Positions 1 to 12,277 of a DNA stretch of 64,000 nt are shown one piece after another. Within the stretch, counting starts at the first letter, position 1, and every line of letters begins with the position of its first letter. The stretch lies in the NCBI GenBank assembly GCA_015179025.1, contig WHUX01000002.1, forward strand, positions 985,215-1,049,214. Reading direction: 5' to 3'. The notes below the pieces were generated by a model that saw nothing but the letters and a program-made list of their open reading frames with translations, was not told where the DNA came from and ran no database searches. Position numbers and translations under genes: made by a program. The stretch is from Terfezia claveryi (Eukaryota; Ascomycota; Pezizomycetes; Pezizales; Pezizaceae).

Positions 1-1081
1 CGCTGAAGGAGAAGCTCTCACAGATTTCACCTGACTTACAACCCCTACACGAGAAGTTGGTATCGATTCGAAGGTCTATTAAGGGTTGCGAGGCTCGGTC
101 ATCAGTGAGTTTCTATGCACTCGACGGTTTCAATTTGTTAATAACCTCCCATAGTTTGCTGCCAATGATGTCAATGATTTCAAGCGTCAGCTAGATGAAA
201 TTGAGTCTACTAGGGTCGACCGGAAGTTTTTAGCATCTGATGGCAGTGAACCAGTGGGCCAGGGAATTGTTTCAGAGCTTCTGGAAAAATGCCATAGCCT
301 CGCAGACGAAAGTTTGCGGAGGTAAGTGTAAAGGTTGTCCAAAGGCATGTCCCAAAGCTGAATGGGCCCAGGCGGGGGTCAATTGCACCTTCTCTCCGCC
401 CAATTGCCGAAAAGTTGTTCAGATTAAAATCATGCCTGGAACGACTATCGGTTACACAGGCATGGTCATTAAGAGAAACAGACCTTTATGACTACATTAC
501 TCAGGTTCAAGAAATTGATAGGTCTCGTGTCGACGGAAAATTTCGAGATGAACATGGAAGCGCTCCTGAGGATGGACAAAGTGTATAGTATGAGCTATTA
601 ATATCTTGGAGGTAATATAGCTAATGGTTTTTCTCAGACTCTGTTATACTTAGTTCGAAAATGTTATATGCATATTTTCAGCTTGCTGGTATCTAGTGAA
701 GTAATACAAGTTAGAACCTTATTTATTTCATACGCTGACAAAATATTTAGCCTGTTAGTGAAGGTTTGACACCTATTTATAATCAGTTACAGACTGTACG
801 GCGCTGCCTATCAGAGGTGCAAAACTCTGGAGGTATCTCATCCGCAAGGGACTTGTATCCTTATAGTATGAAGGTATCCGTTCCGGTAGCCTCTGCTTTA
901 AAAGACTATACTCACCGTATATCAACTGTGACAGCTTGTGTCCATCGATAATCTGAGGGTTGACGGGAAATTTATGGTAGGAAGTGACATTCCAGAAGGA
1001 CAAGGAAGAGTCAATTCCCTTCTAGCGGAGTGTTTTGAGATTGTAGGCGACCTGCGAAGTGCAATTGACGACTCATCTTGA
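1..1081 (+). CDS. DUF2408-type protein, 3' part only
   Basis: The 5' end lies outside the window. Exons that can be read are <1-104, 155-321, about 345-582, 638-700, 751-873 and 935-1081 (TGA). The protein has repeated modules ending in variants of R-V-D-G-K-F (for example at 520-545 and 950-975) and the stretches LTQAWSLRETDLYD-like and SGGISS..LYPYSMK, which I recognise from fungal DUF2408 proteins; no biochemical role is known to me. Introns at 105-154, 583-637, 701-750 and 874-934 have good GT/AG ends and keep phase. The junction near 321-345 does not: joining the two halves in frame would need a 23-nt intron, so there may be an indel, an assembly error or gene decay. The family assignment is from remembered motifs, moderately secure. 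Confidence 0.7.
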
Positions 1082-2390
1082 TCCGCACACCAAAACACTG
1101 TTATGAATGGATGATCTTGGATAATTGATTTCTCTTCTCTTCTCTTCTACCCTTTTCTCTATTTTCTTCACTGTGTTTGTACTATACAGTACTGTACAAG
1201 GGCTTCTGATGTTTTACTGCCATAATTGATTGAGCCAAATCAGGTGTAACGACGGAGATTTATTTTGATTGGTTGTAGCTTCGGCTAGAGTCGCTGTATG
1301 ATCAGCCTCATTGGAAGTGCAGGATGACGGTTGTGGTCTGCATCTAGATGAGGTGACAGACGGCAGAGTTGCTACGTATACCTTCCCGCATCAAATTGCA
1401 TATCTATGAAACAGGGCTATAATCGTCGCTTCCTTACGAATCACTCTAGGCCACAGGCAGGGCGGGGCCTCGGATACCATCATCACCACATAGCTCTGCG
1501 ATATCGTTTAGCATTATTATTCAATGTACCAGTATACGTCCATATGCAGTCTAGGACTAGCAGGGAGCAATGTAACCAGTATATGAATGTAAGCCATAGG
1601 TACTCAGGACCGGGTACCGCATCACGCTTCTGCTGTCCACCGTGATTTCCCCCGGTATTTTTGCCCTGCCCCCTTCCCCGGGATTTTAATGCTTTGTTTG
1701 CTGGAAAGTAGAACGTTGCGGTCTCAGCTCGCAGCCCAGTCCTCGGCCAGAGTCACGGGTATTCCTGCACAACCCCGGATTATCATCACTTGGCAGCTTC
1801 CCTCCGCCTACGCGGGTTAGGACTTTCTCAAGTTGTAGAAATCGTAGGAGTGAAAACGCCTCAGTAGCCCAGGCATCACAACGTTCCGATGACTCGTGTG
1901 TTGCAACAGGTCTAACTAACAGTAAAAGTATGCAAGCAACAAACGTGAGTAAGCTTCTTTATGTTCTTGGTTCCCTGGTCTACCAACCCCCTTGCAAAAA
2001 TCGAAACCCCCTTCCCACACCAACTCACTCTCCACCCCAAATACAACCCAACCAAATAAACCACCCCCATCTCTTCTCTTCCCTCCTCTTTACTTAACAC
2101 TCCGTCCCAGCTCCTCTCTTTGCCAGTACTACTATACCAAATCCGCACTCACTGTACCTCTCCTTTCTCCCTACCAAATCAGGTGCCCTTGTTTATCTTG
2201 TACTGACATCCGCGTTACGTGGATAGCTAGCATTTAACGCTTATCTTTGTTTGTCTATACCTAGATCTCCTGAGGAAGCACTAATCAACGGTAAGTTGTA
2301 TAAATCCTGTCCTGCAACCTTTCCTTCTTCACCACCAGCTTATCTGTGGAATTCACGCAAAACACTAACACCTTTACCTTGACCATACAG
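1082..2390. other. intergenic region and rho1 upstream region
   Basis: No convincing gene is seen. The first 300 bp are the 3' flank of the DUF2408 gene. From about 1400 to 1900 the sequence is mixed with no long conserved reading frame. The last 400 bp are pyrimidine-rich and probably hold the rho1 promoter and leader; a leader intron between about 2290 (GGTAAG) and 2390 (ACAG) is possible because the start codon follows an acceptor-like CATACAG directly. Confidence 0.5.
1981..2200 (+). promoter_or_regulatory. CT-rich tract upstream of rho1
   Basis: About 200 bp are dominated by C and T on the plus strand (CCCCC, CTCTTC and TCCCTCC runs) and end roughly 190 bp before the rho1 ATG. Pyrimidine-rich tracts just upstream of the start are common in strongly expressed filamentous-fungal genes; that role here is inference. 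Confidence 0.45.
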
Positions 2391-3227
2391 ATGGCTGAAA
2401 TTCGTCGCAAATTGGTCATTGTCGGTGACGGTGCCTGTGGAAAGACCTGTTTACTTATGTGAGTTTTTAACCTACGCCGACCTATAGTATAACTGTTGTC
2501 TTGAACTGGCGATAGCTAATCTTCGTGTACAGTGTATTCTCCAAGGGAACCTTCCCAGAGGTATGCACACTGATAGCTCTTATTGTATATGAGGCTCAAA
2601 CCGGTGTTACATCTAGGTATACGTGCCAACTGTCTTTGAGAACTACGTTGCCGATGTCGAGGTCGATGGAAAGCATGTCGAATTAGCCCTTTGGGATACC
2701 GCTGGCCAGGAGGATTACGATCGTCTCCGTCCTCTCTCTTACCCCGACTCCCACGTCATCCTTATCTGCTTCGCCATCGACTCCCCCGATTCGCTTGATA
2801 ACGTGCAGGAGAAGGTCTGCATTACTACTCTGTTACTGTTGTGATATTACATATTTAACTGACGAAGTCGATGCTATAGTGGATTTCTGAAGTTGTTCAC
2901 TTCTGTCCTTATCTCCCAGTTATCCTTGTTGGATGCAAGAAGGATCTCAGGAACGACCCCAAGACTGTTGCTGAGCTAGCGAAAACCTCACAACAGCCAG
3001 TCACAGAGCAACAGGTAATCAATTTCCTTTTTCAAGTCTGAACCTAACATATCTAAATTTTCATATTTATCTAGGGGGACAACATGCGTAAGGCCATCCA
3101 GGCAGAGAAGTACCTTGAGTGCTCTGCAAAGACCAATGAGGGTGTTCGTGAAGTCTTCGAACAGGCCACACGTAGTGCTTTGTTGAGCAGGACAACGAAG
3201 AAATCAAAGAAGTGCAGCATTTTGTAA
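2391..3227 (+). CDS. rho1: Rho1/RhoA small GTPase
   Basis: Five exons (2391-2458, 2533-2560, 2617-2814, 2880-3014, 3075-3227) join in phase to 193 residues, the usual Rho1 length. The P-loop GDGACGKT is at residues 12-19; switch I contains VPTVFENY, switch II is [10 protein letters not shown], and the Rho-specific insert follows GCKKDLR. The C-terminus is lysine-rich and ends in CSIL, a CAAX box expected to be geranylgeranylated, so the protein should sit on the plasma membrane. Rho1 is the GTP-dependent activator of beta-1,3-glucan synthase and of protein kinase C in the cell-wall integrity pathway (family knowledge). All switch residues appear intact. The multi-intron structure and the match at the N-terminus ([20 protein letters not shown]) make Rho1 more likely than Rho2-4 or Cdc42. 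Confidence 0.95.
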
Positions 3228-3795
3228 AGGATATCCAGCTGGAGAAGGAGAGATTAATGACATGATGGATTTCCATAAATGCAGGTTATCTGTGTGACAT
3301 TGGTGATGGAGGGCTTGTCTCTGCTGTTTTACTGCATCGTGTCCGGTGTCCAGTGCCTGCTAGTATCACATGAATTGTATACACGATGTTCAAATCCGAG
3401 AGCCACTCGGAATGGTGTCCTGGATGCTGGTGCGGTATGGGTCTGGAATTTTGTACTTGATGTGTTTCTTTCGGCTTCTGTCGTGTTTTTCACGTTCTTC
3501 TTTTGTCAAGCTCTTTTTGTCAAGCTCCGGTTATACTATAGCCCTTTCCTTATTTCATTTTCTTGGTGGCACTGGCTGGCAGAAGCAATAATCCTTACAC
3601 CAGAAGCGAATCTGCAATTTGTGTCTTCAAGCGGTTCAACATATCTATTTGCACTGTAACAATGATTTAAGAAACCACCGCATTGGCAGTTCATCTTATC
3701 TATGAAATTGAGTGAGCCTACTTGATTCCTACATAGAGGACAGTAGTCCCTTTTCACCATGCTGAACCATAAGGCTCAAATCTCATATCGATGTG
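3228..3795. other. convergent 3' region between rho1 and ufd2
   Basis: About 570 bp between two stop codons. T-rich, with a hydrophobic open frame on the plus strand (3279-3659) that looks like chance because it follows no promoter and has no recognisable motif. It probably holds both 3' untranslated regions. Confidence 0.5.
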
Positions 3796-6700
3796 TCAAC
3801 GTCCATACAATCTCTGCTTGACATTCCGTCTCTCCAGCTTGAATGCTTCAATTTGCGCCTTCAGCTCGACATCTGCAAAGTGTGTTAGAATGATGTCTCG
3901 AAGTGTATGAGATTTAAGCAGGAATTCATACTGGGAACAACATCGTCAATCTTAAGTGGCGATCTGTTGAAGGGGTCCCGTGGATCACTCAATAAGTGGG
4001 TTTTTATGGTTCCTCTATCAACTGTGAATCGTGATGAAGGTAAGACGACGGGGTCTTGCATCAAGGTCGACAAAATAGGATCTAGAAATGTAACATGTTA
4101 GCCAGCCCGAATTCTAGTGATGAGACAGATCAACCTTACCCAGGAATTCATCAGGTATCTCACCAAGCTCCTCCTCACCCAGTTCCTCTAACCTCTTCAT
4201 TTCCTCAACCTCCCGAGCTAGCTTCGCCAGGTCTGCACGCTCCTGACTTGACCTCAGCTCAAATCTAGCCAAGAGCCCTTGAAGACTCTCGAATATCTCC
4301 GGTCTATAGGAGCGTCCATCCTTTGCAATCGCTTCAATGAAAGATCGGCTCTTTCGAAGGTTAAGATAAACCTCAGAGAAGTCAACCAGAAGGGCCTTTG
4401 GGTTGAAGCCATACTTCCCCGGGTTCTTCACTTTGAGGCTGGAATAGCGCGGGCCGACCAAGGCATCCAGGTTGTAGTCGAGCATACCAGCTAAACGATG
4501 CACAATCTCGGGTTGAGAAAAGGCATCCGCTAGGGCGGCTGTGAAAAGTTTAAGCATAGCGACTGTCTCATTTCCCAAGGTCATGTATGATGAAGCGTCC
4601 TTTTCCGCTTTATCTAAGGCCTTCTCTTTTTCTTCTTTCTCTTGATCGGTTAGGGAAGAGGACGTTTCAAGTTCACGTTGTATCTTGTGAATATCCCCTA
4701 AGGCTGTTAGGGAATTGTCCATGACATATGTGACGTCGTTCAGCAGCAAGGCTACGAATCGAACAAAAAAGTCGGGATTGAGCCTTTGAGATAAGTGAGC
4801 ATGCAGAAATACAGTGAAAGGAATCGAAAGCACAACATACCTGCTTTCTATCTCAAGCTTCTCACGATAAGAGTGATTATCCCACATCCGCTTTATTAGT
4901 TCGGAAATGTGATAACGAACTGTGAACTTCTGATAGTATTGGGATTCAATTTCTAATGTTACAGTCAGCACATAAAGTTCCTACAATAAACGCATAGATT
5001 TTGTACCTATGTAGAAGTTCATGAGGGCATGCATAAGATGTTGAAGTGCAAATTGATTGCCCATGATAGCATCTCCCAACATTCCATTTGGTTTCACCCG
5101 GTTAGGCTGTATACCATAGAACAATATTTCAACTAGTTTGGATTTGAGATGTGGGTTACGGATATATGTTGAGTTCCGTAGAAAAGTAATAGAGAATGTA
5201 ACTAATTCCTCTGTCTGTGTGCTGATGACAATATGTGGTAACCATCTACGACAGTTAATACCTGCGCAGCTTTCGGAAGGACTGACAGTTATACACACTT
5301 CCCCACAAATCCGAAACATAATCCTATGTTTTCTACAAAATATTCTGGAAGCATAGCGAATTCATCCGGAGCTCTATCTGGAAGGGGGAGACTGGACGCC
5401 TGTTGTTCATTAATGTATCACAAGGACGGGGAATAGAAGATGCATCATACCTGAGGGGGTTCTGAGGGTAACTTTTGTTGGGGGAAACAAGCCGAAGAAT
5501 CCAGGTGGTCAAATACCGCATGAAAAGCAATGTTCGCGATTGCGAAGTTGCATCATACAGTACGACATCCAAAGCATACCTATAGCTATGGCCCTTCTCT
5601 ATTCGATCACGCAGGCGTCCGAGATTTTGGTCATACCTCGCTATTTGAGGCGTCTAGGGGTCACAGAAAATCAGTAACTCCTCTCCAAGTTTCGTTACCA
5701 GCGCCGATCCTTACATTGACCCATCTATCCCTGTCGTGTTGTAGCTGCTCTACATGATTTTCCAGCTCCTGGAGTCTTTTAGCTAGATCATCATGCAGCA
5801 CTTCCGTAGCACCAAGTCCATAATGGTGTGCAGCTACAGTTAGGAAAAAAACTTCAGATATGAAGTTAGAAACTCCATCAAGTTTAGTTGAATAGTAGGT
5901 CTCAGAGGCGTGTTCGTCAGCATTCAACTTCGTCTCTAGTACAATATTCAGGCGAGAATTGCGTCTTAAATACTCTACTTCAACCTTGCCAATCTAACAC
6001 CAGTGTCATTGTCAGCGCTGTAATGAAAATGATTGATTCGTCAACATTAGTTTACCTTCGAGTAGCTGGTATCCATGAATGGTTCGCACAATCGAGTTAA
6101 GACGGCAGTGACATTCAACATGAAGCCGTCGGACGCAACGGTAGCCGGATCGACCTAGGATGTTCTGAGCCCATGCCACACGTAAGTTCTAGAGGTACTC
6201 ACCTGTAGAGCTGTCCGTTTTGTATTCAAGTTCACGATTTTGGCGAACCAATCAAGAACCTTCGATCGTGTTTCTGGTGAAACTCTGATTAGAGTATTTA
6301 TAATGTGGAATAATTGATCCTTCAGCGAGTCAATCAGCATCATTGCTATGCTGTAGCATTATATCAATTACCTGTGTTGTTTGTAATGTCATACGCAGCG
6401 CCAGGGTTGCATCAGATAGCGCAGTGGCCGTGCGTGCCTTTACTCCCGAGAAATAAAGATCCGTGGTCCTACTCTACTGGACGTTAGGTGAAGGATAACA
6501 AGCTAAGGGCATGATATACCTCACCTGAAGAGGGGACAATCTGAAATATGGGCCAAGTAATGTACCAGTCTCCATGGTTTGTGCCTCAGTATCTGGTGGA
6601 AGAAATGTAGAAGACTTGATCAATAGCGTGGCCAAGGACTTGATGCCTACAATTCTCATCAAAGCCTATCCACATTGTCAGACAGTGGTTCCACAGATTA

Positions 6701-7832
6701 TCGAAGGTAAGAATACTGACATAAAGATATGGTTTATAAACATCACACATCTCCATCGTACTCAACTTTGTACTCAGAGCCTCGATAGCCTTTTGAAATG
6801 CCTCTTCCAGAGCTGGCTCCTCCTCGGCTTTTCCCGCCAGTTCTTGAAGGAATTCTTGTGGAATACCACCCTCTTCGTCCGAATCAATAACGAATTTGTC
6901 CTCTAGTCGTACCGATGCGTTGACGTTCCTATACATCACCAACTTCGTGTGAGCCTAATTCATCGTTATATCACTAATGAAGCACATACTCGAACATGTC
7001 TGGCATGGTGATGCAGTACTCAGCATAGCACATTGCCATGCGCTTCGCTTCAGCTAAGACGGTCGACTTGGCCTCATCGCCTTCCGTACCAGGCCTCATG
7101 TTCCGCTGAAAATGGGCTGCACGTTTCCAGCATGATAGGAGGTAATCGAACGGTGACTCTTTGATGTAGTCTGAGGACACTATCGATAAAATTGCCTGAT
7201 CCAGGATCCCAGTTGTCAATCGTACAGCTAGACATCTGTCAGCAGTGTCAAAAAAATTCAATGGTTATAGGCAGTCCCACGCTCTCCTTCAGCCTCCAAC
7301 TCAGTCTGTAATCTTCCCAGGTGATACTGGTCGTTCCGTGTTCCTTCTGGCTACAGCATGATATCAGTGCTTTTCCTATACCTTCCTAAAGCAGCCTTTG
7401 TCCTCACCTGTAGAGTAATTCTGAAGATGACACTCAGAGTCTTGTCTTCCCAGCTTCCCAGCGTTTGTATGCCTTTTCCAGCGCTGCTCGCAAGTCTAGA
7501 TGATTCAGGCGGTGATACTCGTGCTTTCTTGGCCAGAAAAACCTCATTAGGGCTTTCATCAATTACTTGTTTTATCGGCGCCCTTCTAGTTGGTTGGGCA
7601 ATGGCAGGGCTGCTTGGTTGCGGGGTCACTGAGACGTTTTCCTCAAGCGCTTTACGAACATTGTTTGGGTCGGCCGCCTGTGAAGAGTGTCCTGGAGCTG
7701 GAGCTGGACCTGGCGATGACTGAAGTTTTGCCAATCGCTTCAGGCGAATCTATGGAGAGAGCCATTAGCGACTAGCCATGTAGAATGGAAGTAGACACAA
7801 ACCTTCTCCATGTCAGAGTCGGGGGTAGCCAT
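3796..7832 (-). CDS. ufd2: Ufd2, ubiquitin chain elongation factor E4 with U-box
   Basis: Reverse-strand gene of at least nine exons, roughly 1,000 residues. The start (cat at 7830-7832) gives a 10-residue first exon, then a Pro/Ala/Ser-rich N-terminal tail (7749-7408) and the long helical Ufd2 core spread over 7350-4100; examples are the segments containing [12 protein letters not shown] (around 7150) and [16 protein letters not shown] (around 6880). The last exons encode the U-box: [20 protein letters not shown] and [12 protein letters not shown] (about 4080-3950), ending with a Lys/Arg-rich tail at 3796. The U-box recruits the E2 and the core extends ubiquitin chains on substrates handed over by Cdc48, feeding proteasomal degradation (family knowledge). 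Several internal splice sites were not resolved, so the exon count is approximate. No break is evident. Confidence 0.88.
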
Positions 7833-8311
7833 GATTTCCGAGAATATTGATGAGAATATGAAGGCTTAATGCTGAAGCTTTTTTGGCTAGTTATAAACTT
7901 TCCTCCTACGTGAGTGTTGATCAGAGAACTATGAAGATTGTTCTAGGAGCAACAGCTATCTAGCGCCGGCGGAAGGACGTCTGGTACTAAAGCACCCGAG
8001 TCTTGACAACCAGCTGATCATATTCTTCACTTCAGTCTCTCGAACACGTGACTATTTTTATTGCTCTAAAAGGCTCAGGAAGTATATACTTTGAAGAGAT
8101 GAAAAGGCAGGTATGCAACACAAATCTAGCCACTCTACATAAGAAGTATTCGAAAGAAAAAGTGTTTTCGAAACCATTTCAGGTACTTCATACTATGAAG
8201 TTTGAAACGCTGCTTTGCACATGTAAAAACAGACATGAACAGAAAGAGCTTGAGCTCAATATACCTAGGCTACCCATTGCAGTCGGCATCTTTCACACTA
8301 GCATGGGTTGT
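7833..8311. other. ufd2 upstream region
   Basis: About 480 bp between the ufd2 start and the stop of the next reverse-strand gene. It should carry the ufd2 promoter. A plus-strand open frame here (8048-8419) runs over the 3' exon of the neighbouring gene on the other strand and is not credible. Confidence 0.45.
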
Positions 8312-9202
8312 TTACTGGTATGGAACAGGCACGACTGTCAAGGTGACCTGATGCACCGTCTGGATGGTAGTGTGGTTGCTGTAAGGAGGGTGCGCAGGTG
8401 GTGGGGTATGGACTGGTGACTCTGGAACAGGGTTCTGAGTGACAGTCTATTACAAGACCGGTCAGTTTGTGCTACTCTGCAGTTATACTACAGCCAGATA
8501 ATACACTTACAATTGTTTCCTTCACCGTTTGCACAATAGTCTCTCGAATGACACTGACGCTAACGTTCACGGGAACGGTAACGTACACGGTGTGAACAGG
8601 GCAAGGTGTCTGTGAGGTCTTCTCAACGACAATTGGCGGGTTGGTTTCTTTTGGAAGTGGGATAGTTCGAGTGACCGTAACGAAGACAGTAGTAGTACTG
8701 GTACTGGTGTAATCGGGATTCTCCTCCGCATTAGCACCAGGAGTGTTGCCTCCTACGGAATCCACCTTTGTCGGCTCGAGAACTGGAGTAACGGTTTGAG
8801 TGATAACGTTGGTCTATTGAGGTTAGCTACATTGCAAATTGAGGATGTATATAAAATGCTTACATGTGTGATAGTAGTAGTGTGAGCCTTGCCATTCCCA
8901 AGGGTGTAAGTGTAGGTCTTAGTCTCATACTTCGTGATGCAAACCGTAATCACGGGGGCAGATTGAATTGGAGGAGGGGTGAAGATTGGAAGCAATGTCG
9001 TCTCCACTACGGTGGAATTCACGGCAGGAAACTCCGTTGATTTTATGCCAGTACCCAGAAGAGTAGGGGTAACAACTGTAGTCGCCTGAGTTCCATTGTG
9101 ATACTGACGATATTGGTATCTCTTGTGATGAGCATGGCTGCCTGCCTGGGCCAGTGTAGCCATGGCGGCAAGTGGAAGAAGGAGAGACTTAAATGAAACC
9201 AT
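8312..9202 (-). CDS. secreted Thr/Val/Pro-rich low-complexity protein
   Basis: Three exons (9202-8864, 8813-8511, 8446-8312) close in frame to 258 residues. The N-terminus MVSFKSLLLPLAAMATLAQA is a clear signal peptide, followed by a His-rich stretch ending in Lys-Arg, a likely Kex2-type processing site. The rest is rich in Thr, Val, Pro and Ser with repeated beta-prone phrases (VFVTVTRTIPLP, HTVYVTVPVNVSVSV, QTVHQVTLTVVP) and several N-x-T/S sequons. It has few cysteines and no terminal hydrophobic segment, so it is probably released or wall-associated, not GPI-anchored. The composition resembles heavily O-glycosylated fungal surface proteins; I do not recognise a domain and assign no function. 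Confidence 0.75.
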
Positions 9203-10798
9203 TATGAATAACCAGATATATTGATACTGAGATATTTGGAGGAAACTCGGCTGGGTGGCCTAATAGAAAATTCACGGCGCAAGTGAAGTGCAATCAATGC
9301 ACTGAGGCCCGCAGAATAAGAGAATGACAAAGGTACTCGCTAGAGGTGAAAAGGATTGAATGAAAAGGATTGAATGAAAATGAGTGACTAAGGCCTTCTG
9401 AACGAATACTAACAGTCGAGATAGAGAGCAAAAGAGATGAGGCAGGTGGGGACTAACAGATTTAAATGGAAACTGGGTACGGTAGCGCCTCACCTACTAC
9501 CCATCACAGGCAATTATTGAGAAGGGCTCGGTCACTCATTCCCCTGTACCAGCCCGTCAAGATAGCAATATAAAATCGTGGAATGGAACAAGAGCCAGGG
9601 GCAAAATAAATGTTGGACTGAGGATATCTCTTAACGATGTGAAATGAAGGAGGGTGGCATATTGCAACTTGAAACGTTCATTTGCTCATTTGCAGGGTTA
9701 CCAATGTACCGCAATCAGTTCCGGCATCACACCAATGCAAGACAAGATGGGACGAAGACTGAAGGTCTCAGAATGCTTGAAAATATAGAGTACAAAGATA
9801 CTGGACATCGCAAAAGTGATGCTTGCTATAAGTATGATTTTGCTCCTAGCCAGTGTGCAACAGCAGGCGCTGACAACCATGGAAATTGTCTGAGTATATT
9901 GCCTATAAGAATCTTCATCCACTCCAAGTAGAAACTGCCGATGGCATTGAGTTCATCCCTGCTTTGAAGTTGTAACATTGAAAATAAAACATGTTATATG
10001 TATCAAGCTATTGGTTCCAGAGGAGCAGCCTGAACCTAAGCCACTAAAGGCCAGAGGCTTCGGTCCTCCAGCGCCGGCGGGTCTCAACATTAGAGCTAGT
10101 AGTAATGGTAGGGGTTGCCAGTTAAAAATTCAAACAAATATTAGAGCAAATATGGAGGCGCGAAACAAGTCTTTTCCTCCTTCCTATCTAGGAATACTGC
10201 GTATTCAAGGCTTTTGCACCACTTGCATTCTTCACCTCTCGGGCGGATTGTAATAACATGACTATTCACATCACCCATTACTAGTCTGGTTACCCATCGC
10301 CCATCAAAATAATCACCATGGATTTAGTCTGGTTCCTCTGTTGCCAGCACCTACCCATGTCGCATTGACGTCCAAGGCAACTGCCTATGCGGGCATAATC
10401 TTAGCATACCCAACCACTGCACATTAGACAACACCCATCAAAGTGATATCCGTATATATTCATGCATACGGAGTATGTACTAGGCCTATGCAGTTTATTT
10501 ACGGATATATTGCGCTGCATAAGTATTTAGAACAGCTAAAGCTACATTCAGAGATACTTGATCGAGACTGATGGCCGATATGAACAGAGCTATTAGCTGC
10601 GCTCCCACTCCCAGTTGCCTAAATGTTTACACCTTCCCTCTCTCACGTGCAAGTTATCCACCTTTCCCGTCTAAGCTGTCTACTTAACCTTTCCCCTAGT
10701 CTTAGTCTGGTACCTACCTAACCAGACTACCCTTTCCCCCAGGGTCTGATCGAGACTTCTGCGTAGGTTCTCCCACTAAGCACGCAATTACGGGGAAT
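9203..10798. other. gene-free interval
   Basis: About 1.6 kb without a credible gene. It contains the promoter of the secreted-protein gene near 9203-9500 with a short tandem TGAATGAAAAGGAT at 9358-9380, and copies of the TAGTCTGGTT motif at 10283, 10325 and 10703-10729, the last as a 27-bp inverted repeat. The open frames at 9644-9931 and 9978-10253 show no motif. Confidence 0.5.
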
Positions 10799-10955
10799 GG
10801 TGAATAAGAGCCCTTGTCAATATCTTTTGACCTTCCCTTTAATGGTAGCAGCGTTACTACTTGTGGCAAGCTAGGCAGACTTGGCTATGATGTGACTTAC
10901 TTTACCGCTGATTCTACTGTTGTGCTTCACTTTTTGACAAGGGCTCTTATTCACC
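10799..10955. repeat. MITE-like element, 157 bp, 22-bp terminal inverted repeats
   Basis: The left end begins GGTGAATAAGAGCCCTTG (10799 on) and the same sequence appears inverted at 10934-10955; the 22-bp arms match perfectly, and weaker matching (GGGAAT) extends a few bases outward on each side. There is no coding potential between them. This is the structure of a non-autonomous DNA transposon or a long stem; the superfamily is not clear. Confidence 0.65.
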
Positions 10956-12065
10956 AGTATTCCCGGTACCTTGTTCTTCTTATCCGCGGTCTGCGGTCTA
11001 TTATTGCGTCTGGAAGTTATCTCGATTTCCCCACCGCAGGCGCTATGCATATCTACTTATAAATATGCTGGGACTCCAGATAGGGAAAAGACTTTTGGTG
11101 TGAGCCTCTGTATCGGAATTCTGCTTGATCTACAGCCTCAACGTCACTCTCAAGCATCTATGAAACTTATGCAATTGCATCTTAAACTGATAAGAGGTAA
11201 TCTATGGATTCAAAAGGTCAATCCTATGCTTTTCAAGCTACTACAGGACGGTACCATTGGATACAGTATCAAGACATTGATAGTTTGCTACTAGGACAGT
11301 CAGTATTCGCTGGACGCTATGATGTTTCAATTTTAGAGAAGCTGATTAAGTTATCCGGAGTAGGCTCTCGTACTCTTCCGAATGCACCGTTTGGCTTCTC
11401 GTGAACTGGTTACCCCTTATTGGGAGCATTCTGCTTGCGAGAAAAGCCACCCATGGCTTCCTATATATAGCGGGTCATAATGGTTATGCACAAACTTTTT
11501 TCCAATTTATATCTCTACCGTGGCTTTTCAGAGGCTGTATCGCCAGATCACATCAAATGCGCACTTCTACAAAGGATGGAGCATTATCTTCAGGCCTCAC
11601 TCCCGACCCTGACCGCTCAACTGCCCGCCAAGCATACGCCCTCATATTCTGGCACCTTTTACTTGATGCGCTTCACTGTGATCTGATCATTATTGGAAAA
11701 CACCTGATCTTTAATGTCTTTTATGTCATGCGGCTTGCTTCCCCCTTAAAGCTCTGACCGCTGTTTTAGATTTGGCGATGTGAGAGCCCTTCAAATATAT
11801 AGAGCTTATATCCGTAATGTTTGTGAAAAATGTCTATACAGACGAGGTAGGTACAGTTGCTCTCATGCGCAGTTCCACTTGTATCCTACAGATGTAACCA
11901 ATCACGTTCACGTGCGGCTCAACCTGACCTGCCTCAGCACAACTTCGCTTGGTACTTTGGTTGCTATTCCAATTACAGTAACCTGATCATGAACCCTGCA
12001 AGACTAACAACCGACCACATCCTTCCGTATAGGTATTATACTTTTCTGACGTAACAATTCCAGCT
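10956..12065. other. gene-free interval with possible decayed ORF
   Basis: Open frames at 11204-11404 (+) and 11401-11757 (+) adjoin and could be fragments of an old transposon protein, but no catalytic motif is recognised in them. Nothing else supportable is seen. Confidence 0.35.
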
Positions 12066-12277
12066 AGTTATTCGCTAGCGTAATTTCGATTGAGCTGCAT
12101 ACCCGGTAGTGCGCCAAGATATATTTGTATGGCAAATGCTGGTGGCTGCTGTATTGCTGGACAAATCTAAACCTGTTGGAGAGGCAGATCGCATCTTCTG
12201 GTGAAGTTCCTTAGTTAAGCTCACCAGAAACAACTCTTGCTATGCAGCTCACATTGAAATTACGCTAGCGAATAACT
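12066..12277. repeat. MITE-like element, 212 bp, ~37-bp terminal inverted repeats
   Basis: The left arm AGTTATTCGCTAGCGTAAT (12066 on) continues to GAGCTGCATA at about 12100, and the inverted counterpart occupies 12241-12277 with only a few mismatches. The interior has no reading frame. It has the architecture of a small non-autonomous DNA transposon; no target-site duplication was identified. Confidence 0.65.

Noticed and set aside
1992..2237. Pro/Ser-rich frame in the CT-rich tract
   Set aside because: Composition is explained by the pyrimidine tract in the rho1 promoter.
3279..3659. 126-codon hydrophobic plus-strand frame after rho1
   Set aside because: Lies in the T-rich 3' region; hydrophobicity follows from T-rich codons, and no start context or homology is recognised.
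11204..11757. Adjacent open frames suggesting a transposon protein
   Set aside because: No DDE, RT or zinc motif and no recognisable similarity; kept only as a remark.
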